A stretch of 64,000 nt of DNA. Origin: Marinicauda pacifica. Its GTDB lineage: Bacteria > Pseudomonadota > Alphaproteobacteria > Caulobacterales > Maricaulaceae. The notes below the pieces were generated by a model. The model searched no databases. It saw only the letters and a list, made by a program, of their open reading frames with translations, and was not told where the DNA came from. The stretch covers positions 310,001 to 374,000 of the forward strand of contig NZ_SRXV01000003.1 of the NCBI RefSeq assembly GCF_004793635.1, read 5' to 3'. Shown here piece by piece: positions 53,682 through 64,000 of this stretch (positions within the stretch are counted from its first letter, which is position 1; the number at the start of each line of letters is the position of its first letter). The translations under genes and the position numbers were made by a program.

Positions 53682-54152
53682 TTGCGCCTGGAAATCCGAG
53701 CCATATCCCGCATCAAGGCGGGACCTGAACGCACGCTCGTCAATGACTATATCGCCCGCGCCAATAGCGTGGGCCGCCCGATCGGCTTCGGCAGCGTGGA
53801 AGAGCGCGAAATCGACAACCGGGCGCTCTCCGGCAAGGCCGCGGAAACCGCGGCTCTTGTCGACGCTTTACCGCCCGGCTGCCTGGTCATCGCGCTCGAC
53901 GAGCGTGGACAGGGCTTCACCTCCCGTCAGTTTGCGAGCCAGCTCGAGCGTGCCAGAGACGATGGCGTGCGCGATGGAGTGTTTCTGATCGGCGGTGCGG
54001 ACGGGATGGACCGGCAGACGCTTCCGGCTGGCGTAAAGCTGATGTCGTTTGGTGCCATGGTCTGGCCTCACAAGCTGGTCAGGGTCATGGTAGCCGAACA
54101 GATTTTCCGGGCTTTCTCGCTTCTCGCCGGGACGCCCTACCATCGCGACTAG
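53682..54152 (+). CDS. rlmH: 23S rRNA pseudouridine-1915 N3-methyltransferase
   Basis: 156-aa SPOUT methyltransferase. ISRIKAGPERTLVNDYIARA, LVIALDERGQGFTSRQFASQ, and the C-terminal trefoil knot (FLIGGADGMD, LMSFGAMVWPHKLVRVMVAE, AGTPYHRD). TTG start 6 bp after the rsfS stop. Usual neighbour of rsfS. Confidence 0.96.
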   Translation: MRLEIRAISRIKAGPERTLVNDYIARANSVGRPIGFGSVEEREIDNRALSGKAAETAALVDALPPGCLVIALDERGQGFTSRQFASQLERARDDGVRDGVFLIGGADGMDRQTLPAGVKLMSFGAMVWPHKLVRVMVAEQIFRAFSLLAGTPYHRD

Positions 54153-54164
54153 GACCTGACCGGC

Positions 54165-55427
54165 GTGACCTTGGCCGCCCTATTCTTTGCCCTGATACTC
54201 CAGGATGCCGGAACGTCGCCCGCCTTGCCCGACCCGGCCGAGGTCGAGGCCCTGCAACGCGAGGCACGCGAGGCCGAGGAGGTCGCGGCCGAGCGTGCGG
54301 CGCGTGCCGATGCGATCGCCCAGGAGATCGCGACGCTCCAGCAACGCTTGATCGACGCTGCCGAACGGGTGCGCGTGCGCGAAGCCGCGGCAAGCGAGGC
54401 CGATGCCCGCCTGGCCGAGCTGGAAATGGAGGAGGCAGAGCTGAGAACGGCGCTGGTTCAGGAGCGCGCCAGCCTCTCTCGCGTTCTGGGCGCCCTTCAG
54501 CGCATGGAAACCGGCTCCCCCCCGGCCCTCGCCGTGAACCCCGAAGATGCCGCGGAGGCCGCGCGGGCCGCTGGATTACTGGCCAATATCGCGCCGCAGC
54601 TGGAAGCGCGCGCCGAGGCGGTGCGGACCCGTCTGCGCGAGCTGGAGACCCTGCGCGAACGCCTGCTTGCACAAGGTGCGCAGGTGGACGATGCGGTCGA
54701 GGCGCTGGACGAAACGCGGGCGGAAGTCGAGGCCCTGATCGCCGAACGGCGCGACGCGGAGCGGCGGCTGCGCGCCGAGTCCGAGGATTTGTCGCGCCGC
54801 GCTGCCGAGATCGCCGGGCGCGCACAGACACTTGAAGACCTGCTTTCGGAGATAAGGCGCTTCGCGGCGGCCGAACCGCGCCTCAGTCCTCGCCGAACCG
54901 ACCCGCCGATTGCAGGCGGGAGCGACACGGGCATTCCGGTGCCCCGCCTGCGCCCCGAACCGATGGATGCTGGCAGTCTGGTCGCCGCGCGTCCCCTGCG
55001 CGGCGAGGTGGAGGGGATGCGGTTCAGCGACGCGCGCGGGCAGCTTCGCCCGCCCGCCTTCGGACCGCTGGTCACAGGCTTTCGTACCGAGGGGCGCGAC
55101 GGACAGGCCCGCGACGGAATCTGGTTCGAAACCCGGCCTCGCGCTCAGGTGGTCGCGCCATTTGACGGAGTGGTGGTTTTCGCTGGAGACTTCCAGGCGC
55201 TAGAAGGCGTTCTGCTGATCAATACCGCCGATGGGTACACCCTGGTAATTGGCGGCATGGCCGCCCTATATGCCAGAGAGGGACAATCCGTGCTTGCCGG
55301 TGAGCCGATCGGAACCACACCGGACCGTGAAAATCCCGCACCGCGGGTCTATTTTGGTATCTTGCGCAGCACAGACCAGCCGGAGGATCCGGAAAACTGG
55401 CTGCGGCCCGAATTTCGCAGGGGTTAG
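54165..55427 (+). CDS. EnvC-like murein hydrolase activator (degenerate LytM)
   Basis: 420 aa. N-terminal hydrophobic signal, then two long coiled coils (res. 20-110 and 135-245, Ala/Glu/Arg-rich), a Pro/Arg linker, and an M23/LytM domain (res. 300-415: DGIWFETRPRAQVVAPFDGV, GYTLVIGGMAALYAREGQSV, VYFGILRSTDQPEDPENWL). Metal ligands of active LytM peptidases are absent (GILR replaces HFEIR), as in EnvC-type activators of amidases at the division septum. GTG start, 12 bp after rlmH. Confidence 0.88.
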   Translation: MTLAALFFALILQDAGTSPALPDPAEVEALQREAREAEEVAAERAARADAIAQEIATLQQRLIDAAERVRVREAAASEADARLAELEMEEAELRTALVQERASLSRVLGALQRMETGSPPALAVNPEDAAEAARAAGLLANIAPQLEARAEAVRTRLRELETLRERLLAQGAQVDDAVEALDETRAEVEALIAERRDAERRLRAESEDLSRRAAEIAGRAQTLEDLLSEIRRFAAAEPRLSPRRTDPPIAGGSDTGIPVPRLRPEPMDAGSLVAARPLRGEVEGMRFSDARGQLRPPAFGPLVTGFRTEGRDGQARDGIWFETRPRAQVVAPFDGVVVFAGDFQALEGVLLINTADGYTLVIGGMAALYAREGQSVLAGEPIGTTPDRENPAPRVYFGILRSTDQPEDPENWLRPEFRRG

Positions 55428-55468
55428 ACCCGATACCGGTCTTCCCGGCAGGACACAGGACACGACGC

Positions 55469-56770
55469 ATGCGTTTGCACATTCTCGCCTCCGCCGTCAT
55501 CTTTGGCATCGGTGCCGCGGCCCTTGCCGTTTCCGCCGAAGGGGAAGACCGCCGGGAAGAGACCTTCCGCCAGCTCGAGCTGTTCGGCGACGTGCTCAGC
55601 CGCATCGAGTCCGATTACGTGGTCGATCCGGACAAGGCCGAACTGATCGAGTCCGCGATCAATGGCATGCTGTCGTCGCTCGACCCGCATTCCAGCTATC
55701 TCAACCCCGACGATTTCGAAGACATGCAGGTCTCCACGACCGGCGAATATGGCGGGTTGGGGATGGAAATCACTCAGCGCGACAATCTGATCACCATCGT
55801 CGCCCCCTTTGCCGACACGCCCGCCGACCGGGCCGGACTGGTCACGGGTGACCGGATCCTGGCGGTCGAAGGCGATTCCCTGGTCGGCGCGACGCCGACC
55901 GAGGCGGTGGAACGCATTCGCGGGCCGCAGGGCGAGCCCGTCACGATCACGATCGGACGCGACGGCGAAGACGCCTTCGATGTGACGCTGGTGCGCGAGA
56001 TCATCGAGATCAATCCCATCAGCTACCGGCTCGAGGAAGAGGATACGATCCCGTATCTGCGCGTGACCGGTTTCAACGAGCACACGACCGAGCGGGCCGT
56101 GGAGGCGCTGGAAGACATGGAGAATGCCATGGGCGGTCCGCTGCCCGGCCTGATCCTGGACATGCGCTCCAATCCCGGTGGGCTTCTGGACCAGTCCGTC
56201 ACCCTGTCCGACCTGTTCCTGGACGGCGGCGAGGTCGTGTCCACGCGCGGCCGAGACCCGCGCAGCACGCAGCGCTACAATGCGCGGCCGGGCGACATCC
56301 TCGACGGTGCGCCGATCGTCGTCCTCATCAATAACGGCTCTGCCAGCGCCTCCGAAATCGTGACCGGCGCGCTGCAGGACCGCGAGCGCGCGACCGTTCT
56401 GGGCCTGACCAGCTTCGGCAAGGGCTCGATGCAGACCATTGTGCCGCTGCGCGGAGGGCGTGACGGAGCCCTGCGTCTGACCACGGCTCGCTACTACACG
56501 CCGGCGGGCCGGTCCATCCAGGCCACGGGCATCCAGCCGGACATTCCTGTGTCCGCCCGGCAGCTGGACCCCGATGCGCCGCTGCGCTTCACCGAAGACG
56601 CGCTGCGCAATGCGCTGATCAATGAAAACGGCACCGAGCGCGAGGAGATCGCCTTCGAGGACATCGAGCAACCGCCCGAAGACTGGCCCGAGGAGGAGGA
56701 CTACCAGCTCCATCGCGCCAAGGAGGTCCTGATCTCGATGATGGAACGTCAGTCGGCTCAGTTGCAGTAG
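55469..56770 (+). CDS. ctpA: C-terminal processing protease (S41, CtpA)
   Basis: 433 aa. Signal-like N-terminus; PDZ domain (GLGMEITQRDNLITIVAPFA, res. 92-175); S41 core LPGLILDMRSNPGGLLDQSV, catalytic Ser in NNGSASASEIVTGALQD and Lys in TSFGKGSMQTIVPL, then ARYYTPAGRSIQATGIQPDI. Periplasmic protease, paired with EnvC-like proteins in alphaproteobacteria. Confidence 0.96.
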   Translation: MRLHILASAVIFGIGAAALAVSAEGEDRREETFRQLELFGDVLSRIESDYVVDPDKAELIESAINGMLSSLDPHSSYLNPDDFEDMQVSTTGEYGGLGMEITQRDNLITIVAPFADTPADRAGLVTGDRILAVEGDSLVGATPTEAVERIRGPQGEPVTITIGRDGEDAFDVTLVREIIEINPISYRLEEEDTIPYLRVTGFNEHTTERAVEALEDMENAMGGPLPGLILDMRSNPGGLLDQSVTLSDLFLDGGEVVSTRGRDPRSTQRYNARPGDILDGAPIVVLINNGSASASEIVTGALQDRERATVLGLTSFGKGSMQTIVPLRGGRDGALRLTTARYYTPAGRSIQATGIQPDIPVSARQLDPDAPLRFTEDALRNALINENGTEREEIAFEDIEQPPEDWPEEEDYQLHRAKEVLISMMERQSAQLQ

Positions 56771-56880
56771 GCGAAAACGAAGCCGTTCCGGCGGCTTCGT
56801 TAACGTTTCTTTACCCTGACCGGGACACACTCGCGGCTGCTTTTGAACGCCAGTTCCTGCTACCGTTCGGGTCACGCGAC

Positions 56881-58014
56881 ATGTCGAGGCTTCCTCAACG
56901 CACCTCTCCCTTGCGTATGCCGCTCCTTGCCGGAGCCGGTGCGGCGCTGGTCTGCGCCCTGCTCGCCGGGGGGCTGGCGCTGCTGGGGACGCAGCCGGCA
57001 CGGACGATCGGCGCACGCGCGCCCTTGCCAGAAGCCCCGGTGGAACTGGCGCGCGCAGAGATCCCCTCCGACGAACCGCAGGAACCGGCTTTTTCAGAAG
57101 GCATGGACGAGGACGTTGCGCTGCCGGGCGTCGAGGACGCCGAAGCCGCGCTGAACCCCTCCCCGGAGGCCGCGCCGGTACCGGCGCCGGTCACCCCGGA
57201 GGCGCCGCTGGCCGGACTGTTCGAACCGGGGCCCGGCGGGCCCCTGCCGATTATCGCCTCAAGTGGTCAACGCCCGGACCAAGCGTACGCCAAAGCGTTC
57301 GACGGCGATCTCGACGCCCCGACCATCGCGGTCGTCATCGGAGGGCTGGGCCTGAACCGCGCTCTGACGCTGGAGGCTATCGAGACGTTGCCGGGTGAGG
57401 TCACGCTGTCCTTCGTGCCCTATGCGCGCGATCTTCAGGCCTGGGTCGACCGGGCCCGTGCTGACGGCCACGAGGTTCTGATCGAGCTGCCGATGGAGCC
57501 GTTCGACTATCCCAACAACGACCCGGGTCCGCATACTTTGCTGTCTGACGCCAGTGAGGCAGAGAATACGCGGCGCCTGGACTGGCTTCTCTCACGAGCG
57601 GCCGGATATACCGGCGTCATCAACTATCTCGGAGCGCGCCTCGGCGCCGATGCAGAGGCTCTGGGCCATGTCTTTTCCGTCCTTGAGACACGCGGACTGA
57701 CCGTGTTTCACGATGGATCCGGCCGTCGCCCGGCGCTGGCTTCGGCGCAGGAGATGAGCGGAGCGCAGCTGGCCCTGGTCGACCGCCTGGTCGATGCCAA
57801 TCCGGAGGCGAGCGCGATCGACAACCGGCTGCTGGAACTGGAGGCGCTGAGCCTTCAGAACGGGACCGCACTGGGTCTCGGCTCGCCCTACCCGTCGACC
57901 ATCGAGAACCTTGCCGCGTGGGCGAACAGCCTGCCGGCGCGCGGATACCAGCTGGCCCCGGCCAGCTTCGTGGCGCGCCAGCGCCTGGCTGCGCAAGCCG
58001 ATCCGGAATCGTGA
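56881..58014 (+). CDS. Divergent polysaccharide deacetylase family protein
   Basis: 377 aa. One TM near the N-terminus (PLLAGAGAALVCALLAGGLA), a Pro/Ala/Glu-rich spacer to res. 130, then the DUF610 domain: TIAVVIGGLGLNRALTLEAI, VTLSFVPYARDLQAWVDRAR, HEVLIELPMEPFDYPNNDPG, NYLGARLGADAEAL. NodB-type fold with altered metal site. Located between ctpA and rppH as usual in alphaproteobacteria; ends in a GTGA overlap with rppH. Confidence 0.93.
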   Translation: MSRLPQRTSPLRMPLLAGAGAALVCALLAGGLALLGTQPARTIGARAPLPEAPVELARAEIPSDEPQEPAFSEGMDEDVALPGVEDAEAALNPSPEAAPVPAPVTPEAPLAGLFEPGPGGPLPIIASSGQRPDQAYAKAFDGDLDAPTIAVVIGGLGLNRALTLEAIETLPGEVTLSFVPYARDLQAWVDRARADGHEVLIELPMEPFDYPNNDPGPHTLLSDASEAENTRRLDWLLSRAAGYTGVINYLGARLGADAEALGHVFSVLETRGLTVFHDGSGRRPALASAQEMSGAQLALVDRLVDANPEASAIDNRLLELEALSLQNGTALGLGSPYPSTIENLAAWANSLPARGYQLAPASFVARQRLAAQADPES

Positions 58015-58505
58015 CGCCGCCCTCTGTCGATCTCGAGCTCTACCGGCCCAATGCCGGGGTCGTGCTCTTCAATACGCAGGGGCTGTGCTGGCTCGGCCGG
58101 CGCAAGGGCGCCGAGCCGCCCTGGGTCTGGCAATGGCCCCAAGGGGGCATGGACGAGGGCGAGGACGGCGAGACGGCAGCGCTGCGTGAGCTGTATGAAG
58201 AAACGGGGATTCAGCCCGCACAGGTGGAGCTGCTTGGCTCGACGCCGGATTGGCTGACTTACGACTTCCCGCCTGAGGTTCTGGCCCGGCAGAAGAAGAA
58301 CTGGGCCGGCCAGAAGCAGCTCTGGTTCGGCTATCGCTTCCTGGGCACCGACGCCGATTTCGACCTGACCGCCGTTCCACCGCAGGAGTTCGACGCTTTC
58401 CGCTGGGCCGGCCTCGATGAGGCGGTCGACAGCGTCATCCCCTGGAAACGGGGCGTTTACCGCGCTGTGGCGGAGACGTTCAGGGCGTTTGAGGTGCCGA
58501 CTTAA
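58011..58505 (+). CDS. rppH: RNA pyrophosphohydrolase
   Basis: 164-aa Nudix enzyme removing pyrophosphate from 5'-triphosphate RNA. LYRPNAGVVLFNTQGLCWLG, WVWQWPQGGMDEGEDGETAA and ALRELYEETGIQ form the Nudix box; WAGQKQLWFGYRFLG follows. GTG start overlaps the deacetylase stop. Its last 26 bp overlap the convergent lipoprotein gene. Confidence 0.95.
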   Translation: MTPPSVDLELYRPNAGVVLFNTQGLCWLGRRKGAEPPWVWQWPQGGMDEGEDGETAALRELYEETGIQPAQVELLGSTPDWLTYDFPPEVLARQKKNWAGQKQLWFGYRFLGTDADFDLTAVPPQEFDAFRWAGLDEAVDSVIPWKRGVYRAVAETFRAFEVPT

Positions 58506-59118
58506 GGCCCGCCCCCAAGGCTGCTGCCTCACTGCGCACGACTGACACCGAGATCGTGCTGAACCGGGAGAGCATCCCCGCTGCGCCAGGGTCATTCGCC
58601 TGAATCGTAACGACTGCACGGTTCTCGTGGTGGGAAATCAAAACGCGCTGATGGGCCTCGCGAGGCTCGGTGTCCCGCTCTCCGGCGAAAACCTCGCCCT
58701 CCCACGACATCGCAAGCACGCGCGTCAGCGCCTCGGTCGTCGGCCGGGCTGGCGGACCATAGGCCTGCACCTGACAGGAGCTCTCTGTCGTGCCCATCTG
58801 AACCGCTCCACCGGTCGCATTAAGTGACCAGACAGGACCAGGGCCTCCCACCAGTGTGGGACGCTGCGGCGTGCTTTCAATCTGGCTGAGCCTCGACAGG
58901 GAGCGCCGGGACCGCTGTGTCGCCTCAATCGGCTGATCGAGTAGAACATATTGCGCACAGTATGAATTTACCGCGTCGACCAAGCCTTGCATGACGGCCT
59001 GAACCGACACACCACGATCAGGCGATATATAGGCCGACCGCGCGGCCCCGGCGGTCGTCGCGCTGCAACCGGTCAGATAAAGAGCGATGACCAAGGCGAA
59101 AATCCGGGGAGCAAACAT
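58480..59118 (-). CDS. Lipoprotein of unknown function
   Basis: 212 aa. Lipobox ALYLTGC (Cys18); body with two cysteine-containing stretches (NSYCAQYVLL, ESSCQVQAYG) and a final beta-rich part (RAVVTIQANDPG, STISVSVVRSEA). Not recognised. Convergent with rppH, overlapping it by 26 bp, and divergent from nothing obvious; upstream region 59119-59195 is the tail side of the atp operon. Confidence 0.7.
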   Translation of the reverse strand: MFAPRIFALVIALYLTGCSATTAGAARSAYISPDRGVSVQAVMQGLVDAVNSYCAQYVLLDQPIEATQRSRRSLSRLSQIESTPQRPTLVGGPGPVWSLNATGGAVQMGTTESSCQVQAYGPPARPTTEALTRVLAMSWEGEVFAGERDTEPREAHQRVLISHHENRAVVTIQANDPGAAGMLSRFSTISVSVVRSEAAALGAGLKSAPQTP

Positions 59119-59195
59119 CGGCTATCCTTCTAGCAATACATGCTTTGGATGCACCTTTTTTGTGTTCATTCCAAACAAAAAACGCGTGACGCACG

Positions 59196-59223
59196 AAAAA
59201 CCCCGGCGCGAGGCCGGGGTTTT
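59196..59223 (-). terminator. Intrinsic terminator of the atp operon
   Basis: Stem CCCCGGC / GCCGGGG extended by AAAA/TTTT, 5-nt loop, 27 bp after the atpC stop; T-run on the minus strand. Confidence 0.92.
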
Positions 59224-59249
59224 GAATCTGAGCAAGGGGCCTGAGGCGG

Positions 59250-59651
59250 CTAGTTCGCCAGCGCCGCCAGCAGGGATTCGTACTTGTCGATGCGTTCCTG
59301 CGCATCGGCCTGCTCGGCCTCCTCGCTGGAGTCCTTGAGGTCTTCGCGCGCTTCACCGAGCTTCTTCTCGATCTGCGTCGCGTCGACATCGGCCAGCGCG
59401 ATGGCTTCCTCGGCCAGGATGGTCAGCCCGTCTGGAGTGACTTCGGCAAAGCCGCCATAGATGAAGGTGCGCGTCACGGAATTCTCGTCGTGCACCGAGA
59501 TGGCACCGGGACGGATCGTCGACATGAAGGGCGCGTGGTCGGGCAGGACGCCGAAATCGCCCTCGGTGCCGGGCACCACCACCATCTCGACCTTACCCGA
59601 GAACAGGCGCTGCTCGGGCGCGACCAGATCGAATTGAAGCTTGTCAGCCAT
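59250..59651 (-). CDS. atpC: ATP synthase F1 epsilon subunit
   Basis: 133 aa. LQFDLVAPEQRLFSGKVEMV, VVPGTEGDFGVLPDHAPFMS (beta-sandwich), C-terminal helices (EKKLGEAREDLKDSSEEAEQ). Inhibitory and coupling subunit. Frame is open upstream; the ATG at 59649-59651 fits the family and leaves a 4-bp gap to the preceding four-cysteine gene. Confidence 0.96.
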   Translation of the reverse strand: MADKLQFDLVAPEQRLFSGKVEMVVVPGTEGDFGVLPDHAPFMSTIRPGAISVHDENSVTRTFIYGGFAEVTPDGLTILAEEAIALADVDATQIEKKLGEAREDLKDSSEEAEQADAQERIDKYESLLAALAN

Positions 59652-59655
59652 GGCT

Positions 59656-59879
59656 CTAGTCCCTTTGAGCGGCGATCGCGGCGTCGAATGAGCGCGCCGC
59701 CGCCTCGAACTTGTCCCTGCAGCCGGGATTGCAGAACCCGACGACATGGGTCTTTCCATCGGTCCCGCGATAGACGGTGAGCGCCTCCGCGCTCACCTTG
59801 TCGCCGGACCACGGACACACGTCGTTGACGCAGTCCGCGAGCGAGGGCGCCGCGGAAGATCCGCCAGCGCCCGCCGCCA

Positions 59880-59880
<1 letters not shown>
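59656..59880 (-). CDS. Small four-cysteine YHS/TRASH-like protein within the atp operon
   Basis: 74 aa. Cys17, Cys22, Cys50 and Cys54 arranged as DCVNDVCPWSGDKV and VVGFCNPGCRDKFEAAARSF. This matches the YHS/TRASH-like metal-binding pattern (CPVSG...GFCCxxCxxxF). Start overlaps the atpD stop by one base (TAATG), and atpC follows after 4 bp, so it is translated as part of the operon. Not a standard ATP synthase gene; function unknown, metal sensing or delivery possible. Confidence 0.8.
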
Positions 59881-61385
<1,505 letters not shown>

Positions 61386-62270
61386 CTAGACCGCCTCGGC
61401 GCCCGCGATGATCTCGATCAGCTCGGTCGTGATCTTCGCCTGGCGGGTGCGGTTGTATTCCAGATTCAGCTTGTCGATCAGCTCGCCGGCATTGCGCGTC
61501 GCGCTGTCCATCGCGGCCATGCGCGCGCCCATCTCGCCGGCCGCGTTCTCGAGCAGGGAGCTCAAGATGACGGTGTCGACATAGCGCGGCAGCAGGGCTT
61601 CGAGGATGCTTTCTTCGTCCGGCTCATACTCGTACAGCGCACCCTTCAGGTCGGGACGCGGAACGCTGTCATCGATCGCTTCACGCGCAGGAATGATCGT
61701 CTGCGTCTGCGGCTTCTGCGTCATGACGTTGACGAACTCGGCGCTGATGATCTGGCAGACGTCGAATTCGCCGGCTTCGAACCGCGTGCGGATGGACGTT
61801 CCGATGCGACCCGCTGTGGCCGAGTCGATCTTCTTGACGTCGCGCAGCTCGATCCGCTCCACGATCTTGTCCGCATACAGGCGCTTGAGCTGCTCGTAGC
61901 CCTTCTTGCCGACCGTGATGATCTCGACCGACTTGCCCTCGCGCAGGAGCTCGGAAATCCGCTCGCGCGCGCGCCGCACGATATTCGTGTTGAAACCGCC
62001 GCACAGGCCGCGGTCGGCGGTGGCGACGACCAGCAGATAGCGTTCCGACTTGCCGGTACCGATCAGCATGCGCGGCGCATCCGGCCCGGTCATCGAATTG
62101 GACAGGTTGGCAACGACCGCATTCATCTTCTCGGCGTAGGGACGCGCGAGTTCGGCAGCCTCCTGCGCGCGGCGAAGCTTCGCTGCGGCGACCATCTGCA
62201 TGGCCTTGGTGATCTTCTTGGTCGAGTTGACCGAGGTGATCCGGTTTTTGAGTTCCTTAAGGGAGGCCAT
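61386..62270 (-). CDS. atpG: ATP synthase F1 gamma subunit
   Basis: 294 aa. N-terminal MASLKELKNRITSVNSTKKI, central Rossmann-like part, C-terminal helix MDSATRNAGELIDKLNLEYN and TRQAKITTELIEIIAGAEAV. Central shaft. An insert-free bacterial form. Confidence 0.97.
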   Translation of the reverse strand: MASLKELKNRITSVNSTKKITKAMQMVAAAKLRRAQEAAELARPYAEKMNAVVANLSNSMTGPDAPRMLIGTGKSERYLLVVATADRGLCGGFNTNIVRRARERISELLREGKSVEIITVGKKGYEQLKRLYADKIVERIELRDVKKIDSATAGRIGTSIRTRFEAGEFDVCQIISAEFVNVMTQKPQTQTIIPAREAIDDSVPRPDLKGALYEYEPDEESILEALLPRYVDTVILSSLLENAAGEMGARMAAMDSATRNAGELIDKLNLEYNRTRQAKITTELIEIIAGAEAV

Positions 62271-62292
62271 GGGCTTTCCTTGCTGCCAATCC

Positions 62293-62436
62293 CTAGACCA
62301 GGACCGAGAGGGCGCGTCCGAACTGAATCCCGGCGGCGAACAGAAGTACCGCGGACAGGAAGGCTCCCAGTGTCAGCACTGCGGAGCGCTCCTTGGCATT
62401 CAAGTCTTCGAACCAGCCCTTCAAGCCGCCGGTCAT
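62293..62436 (-). CDS. 47-aa single-TM protein between atpA and atpG
   Basis: MTGGLKGWFEDLNAKERSAV then a hydrophobic helix (about res. 20-37, LTLGAFLSAVLLFAAGIQ) and a short basic end (FGRALSVLV). Stop TAG at 62293-62295; GGGAG lies 9 bp before the ATG. Fills the otherwise long atpA-atpG gap, 21 bp after atpA and 22 bp before atpG, same strand, so it is probably co-translated. Too short for usual gene finders. Not recognised; may associate with F0 or the membrane. Confidence 0.6.
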   Translation of the reverse strand: MTGGLKGWFEDLNAKERSAVLTLGAFLSAVLLFAAGIQFGRALSVLV

Positions 62437-62457
62437 GGGATCGGTCTCCCGTCTTGT

Positions 62458-63999
<1,542 letters not shown>

Positions 64000-64000
64000 C

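Noticed and set aside
54165-55427. Active M23 endopeptidase
   Set aside because: The LytM domain lacks the His/Asp zinc ligands, so an EnvC-like activator is the better call.

Overview
The window looks like a chromosomal segment of a GC-rich alphaproteobacterium. The best guess is a marine or aquatic relative of Caulobacter (Caulobacterales/Maricaulales/Hyphomonadaceae). Reasons: a complete FixL-FixJ-FixT-FixK-type oxygen circuit, an obgE-proBA-nadD-rsfS-rlmH-envC-ctpA-rppH block, an F1 ATPase operon lacking the F0 genes, L21 with a C-terminal helix-hairpin-helix tail, and TonB receptor plus RND efflux genes. The taxon is inference; no rRNA is present.

Layout. 1-5.2 kb: low-oxygen module (class II ribonucleotide reductase, Crp/FNR-family regulator, FixT-like receiver, FixJ, haem-PAS FixL, Nfu Fe-S scaffold, small membrane protein), almost all on the minus strand. 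5.2-6.8 kb: AT-richer insert with a decayed ATPase fragment and an FRG-domain protein. 7.1-15.7 kb: mixed metabolic and regulatory genes (LLM oxidoreductase, DUF305/LVIVD protein, HigBA toxin-antitoxin, RidA-like protein with divergent TetR, methyltransferase, ABC-F ATPase). 15.7-27.3 kb: a likely uptake and catabolism cluster (two paralogous carboxylesterase lipoproteins, Tat-exported M28-like protein, MHS transporter, TetR, TonB-dependent receptor, acyl-CoA synthetase). 27.3-31.0 kb: signalling (HWE/HisKA_2 kinase with GAF, STAS-like protein, chemoreceptor). 31.1-37.7 kb: RND tripartite efflux pump with divergent TetR and two matching operators. 37.8-44.1 kb: M10-like zinc metalloprotease, exported KatG with an OxyR-type site, SDR. 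44.2-46.1 kb: small AT-richer insert between a deleted tRNA-Ser remnant and an intact tRNA-Ser(CGA), carrying a 56-aa basic protein and a membrane protein. 46.4-58.5 kb: housekeeping genes rplU-rpmA, then an obgE to rppH run of eleven tightly packed genes with egtD inserted. 59.2-64 kb: atpA-atpG-atpD-atpC with two extra small genes embedded (a 47-aa single-TM protein and a 74-aa four-cysteine protein).

The most unusual signal is a pair of homologous leader modules, about 130-150 bp each, at 13.82-13.99 kb (+) and 42.95-43.18 kb (-). Each encodes a short peptide starting with a run of valine codons, mostly the GTA codon that is uncommon here, like a branched-chain amino-acid attenuator. Neither precedes an ilv gene. 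One leads in frame into the ABC-F gene. The other is free-standing, ends in a strong terminator hairpin shared with katG, and so looks like an orphan attenuator or small RNA.

All calls come from reading the sequence; no database search was run.
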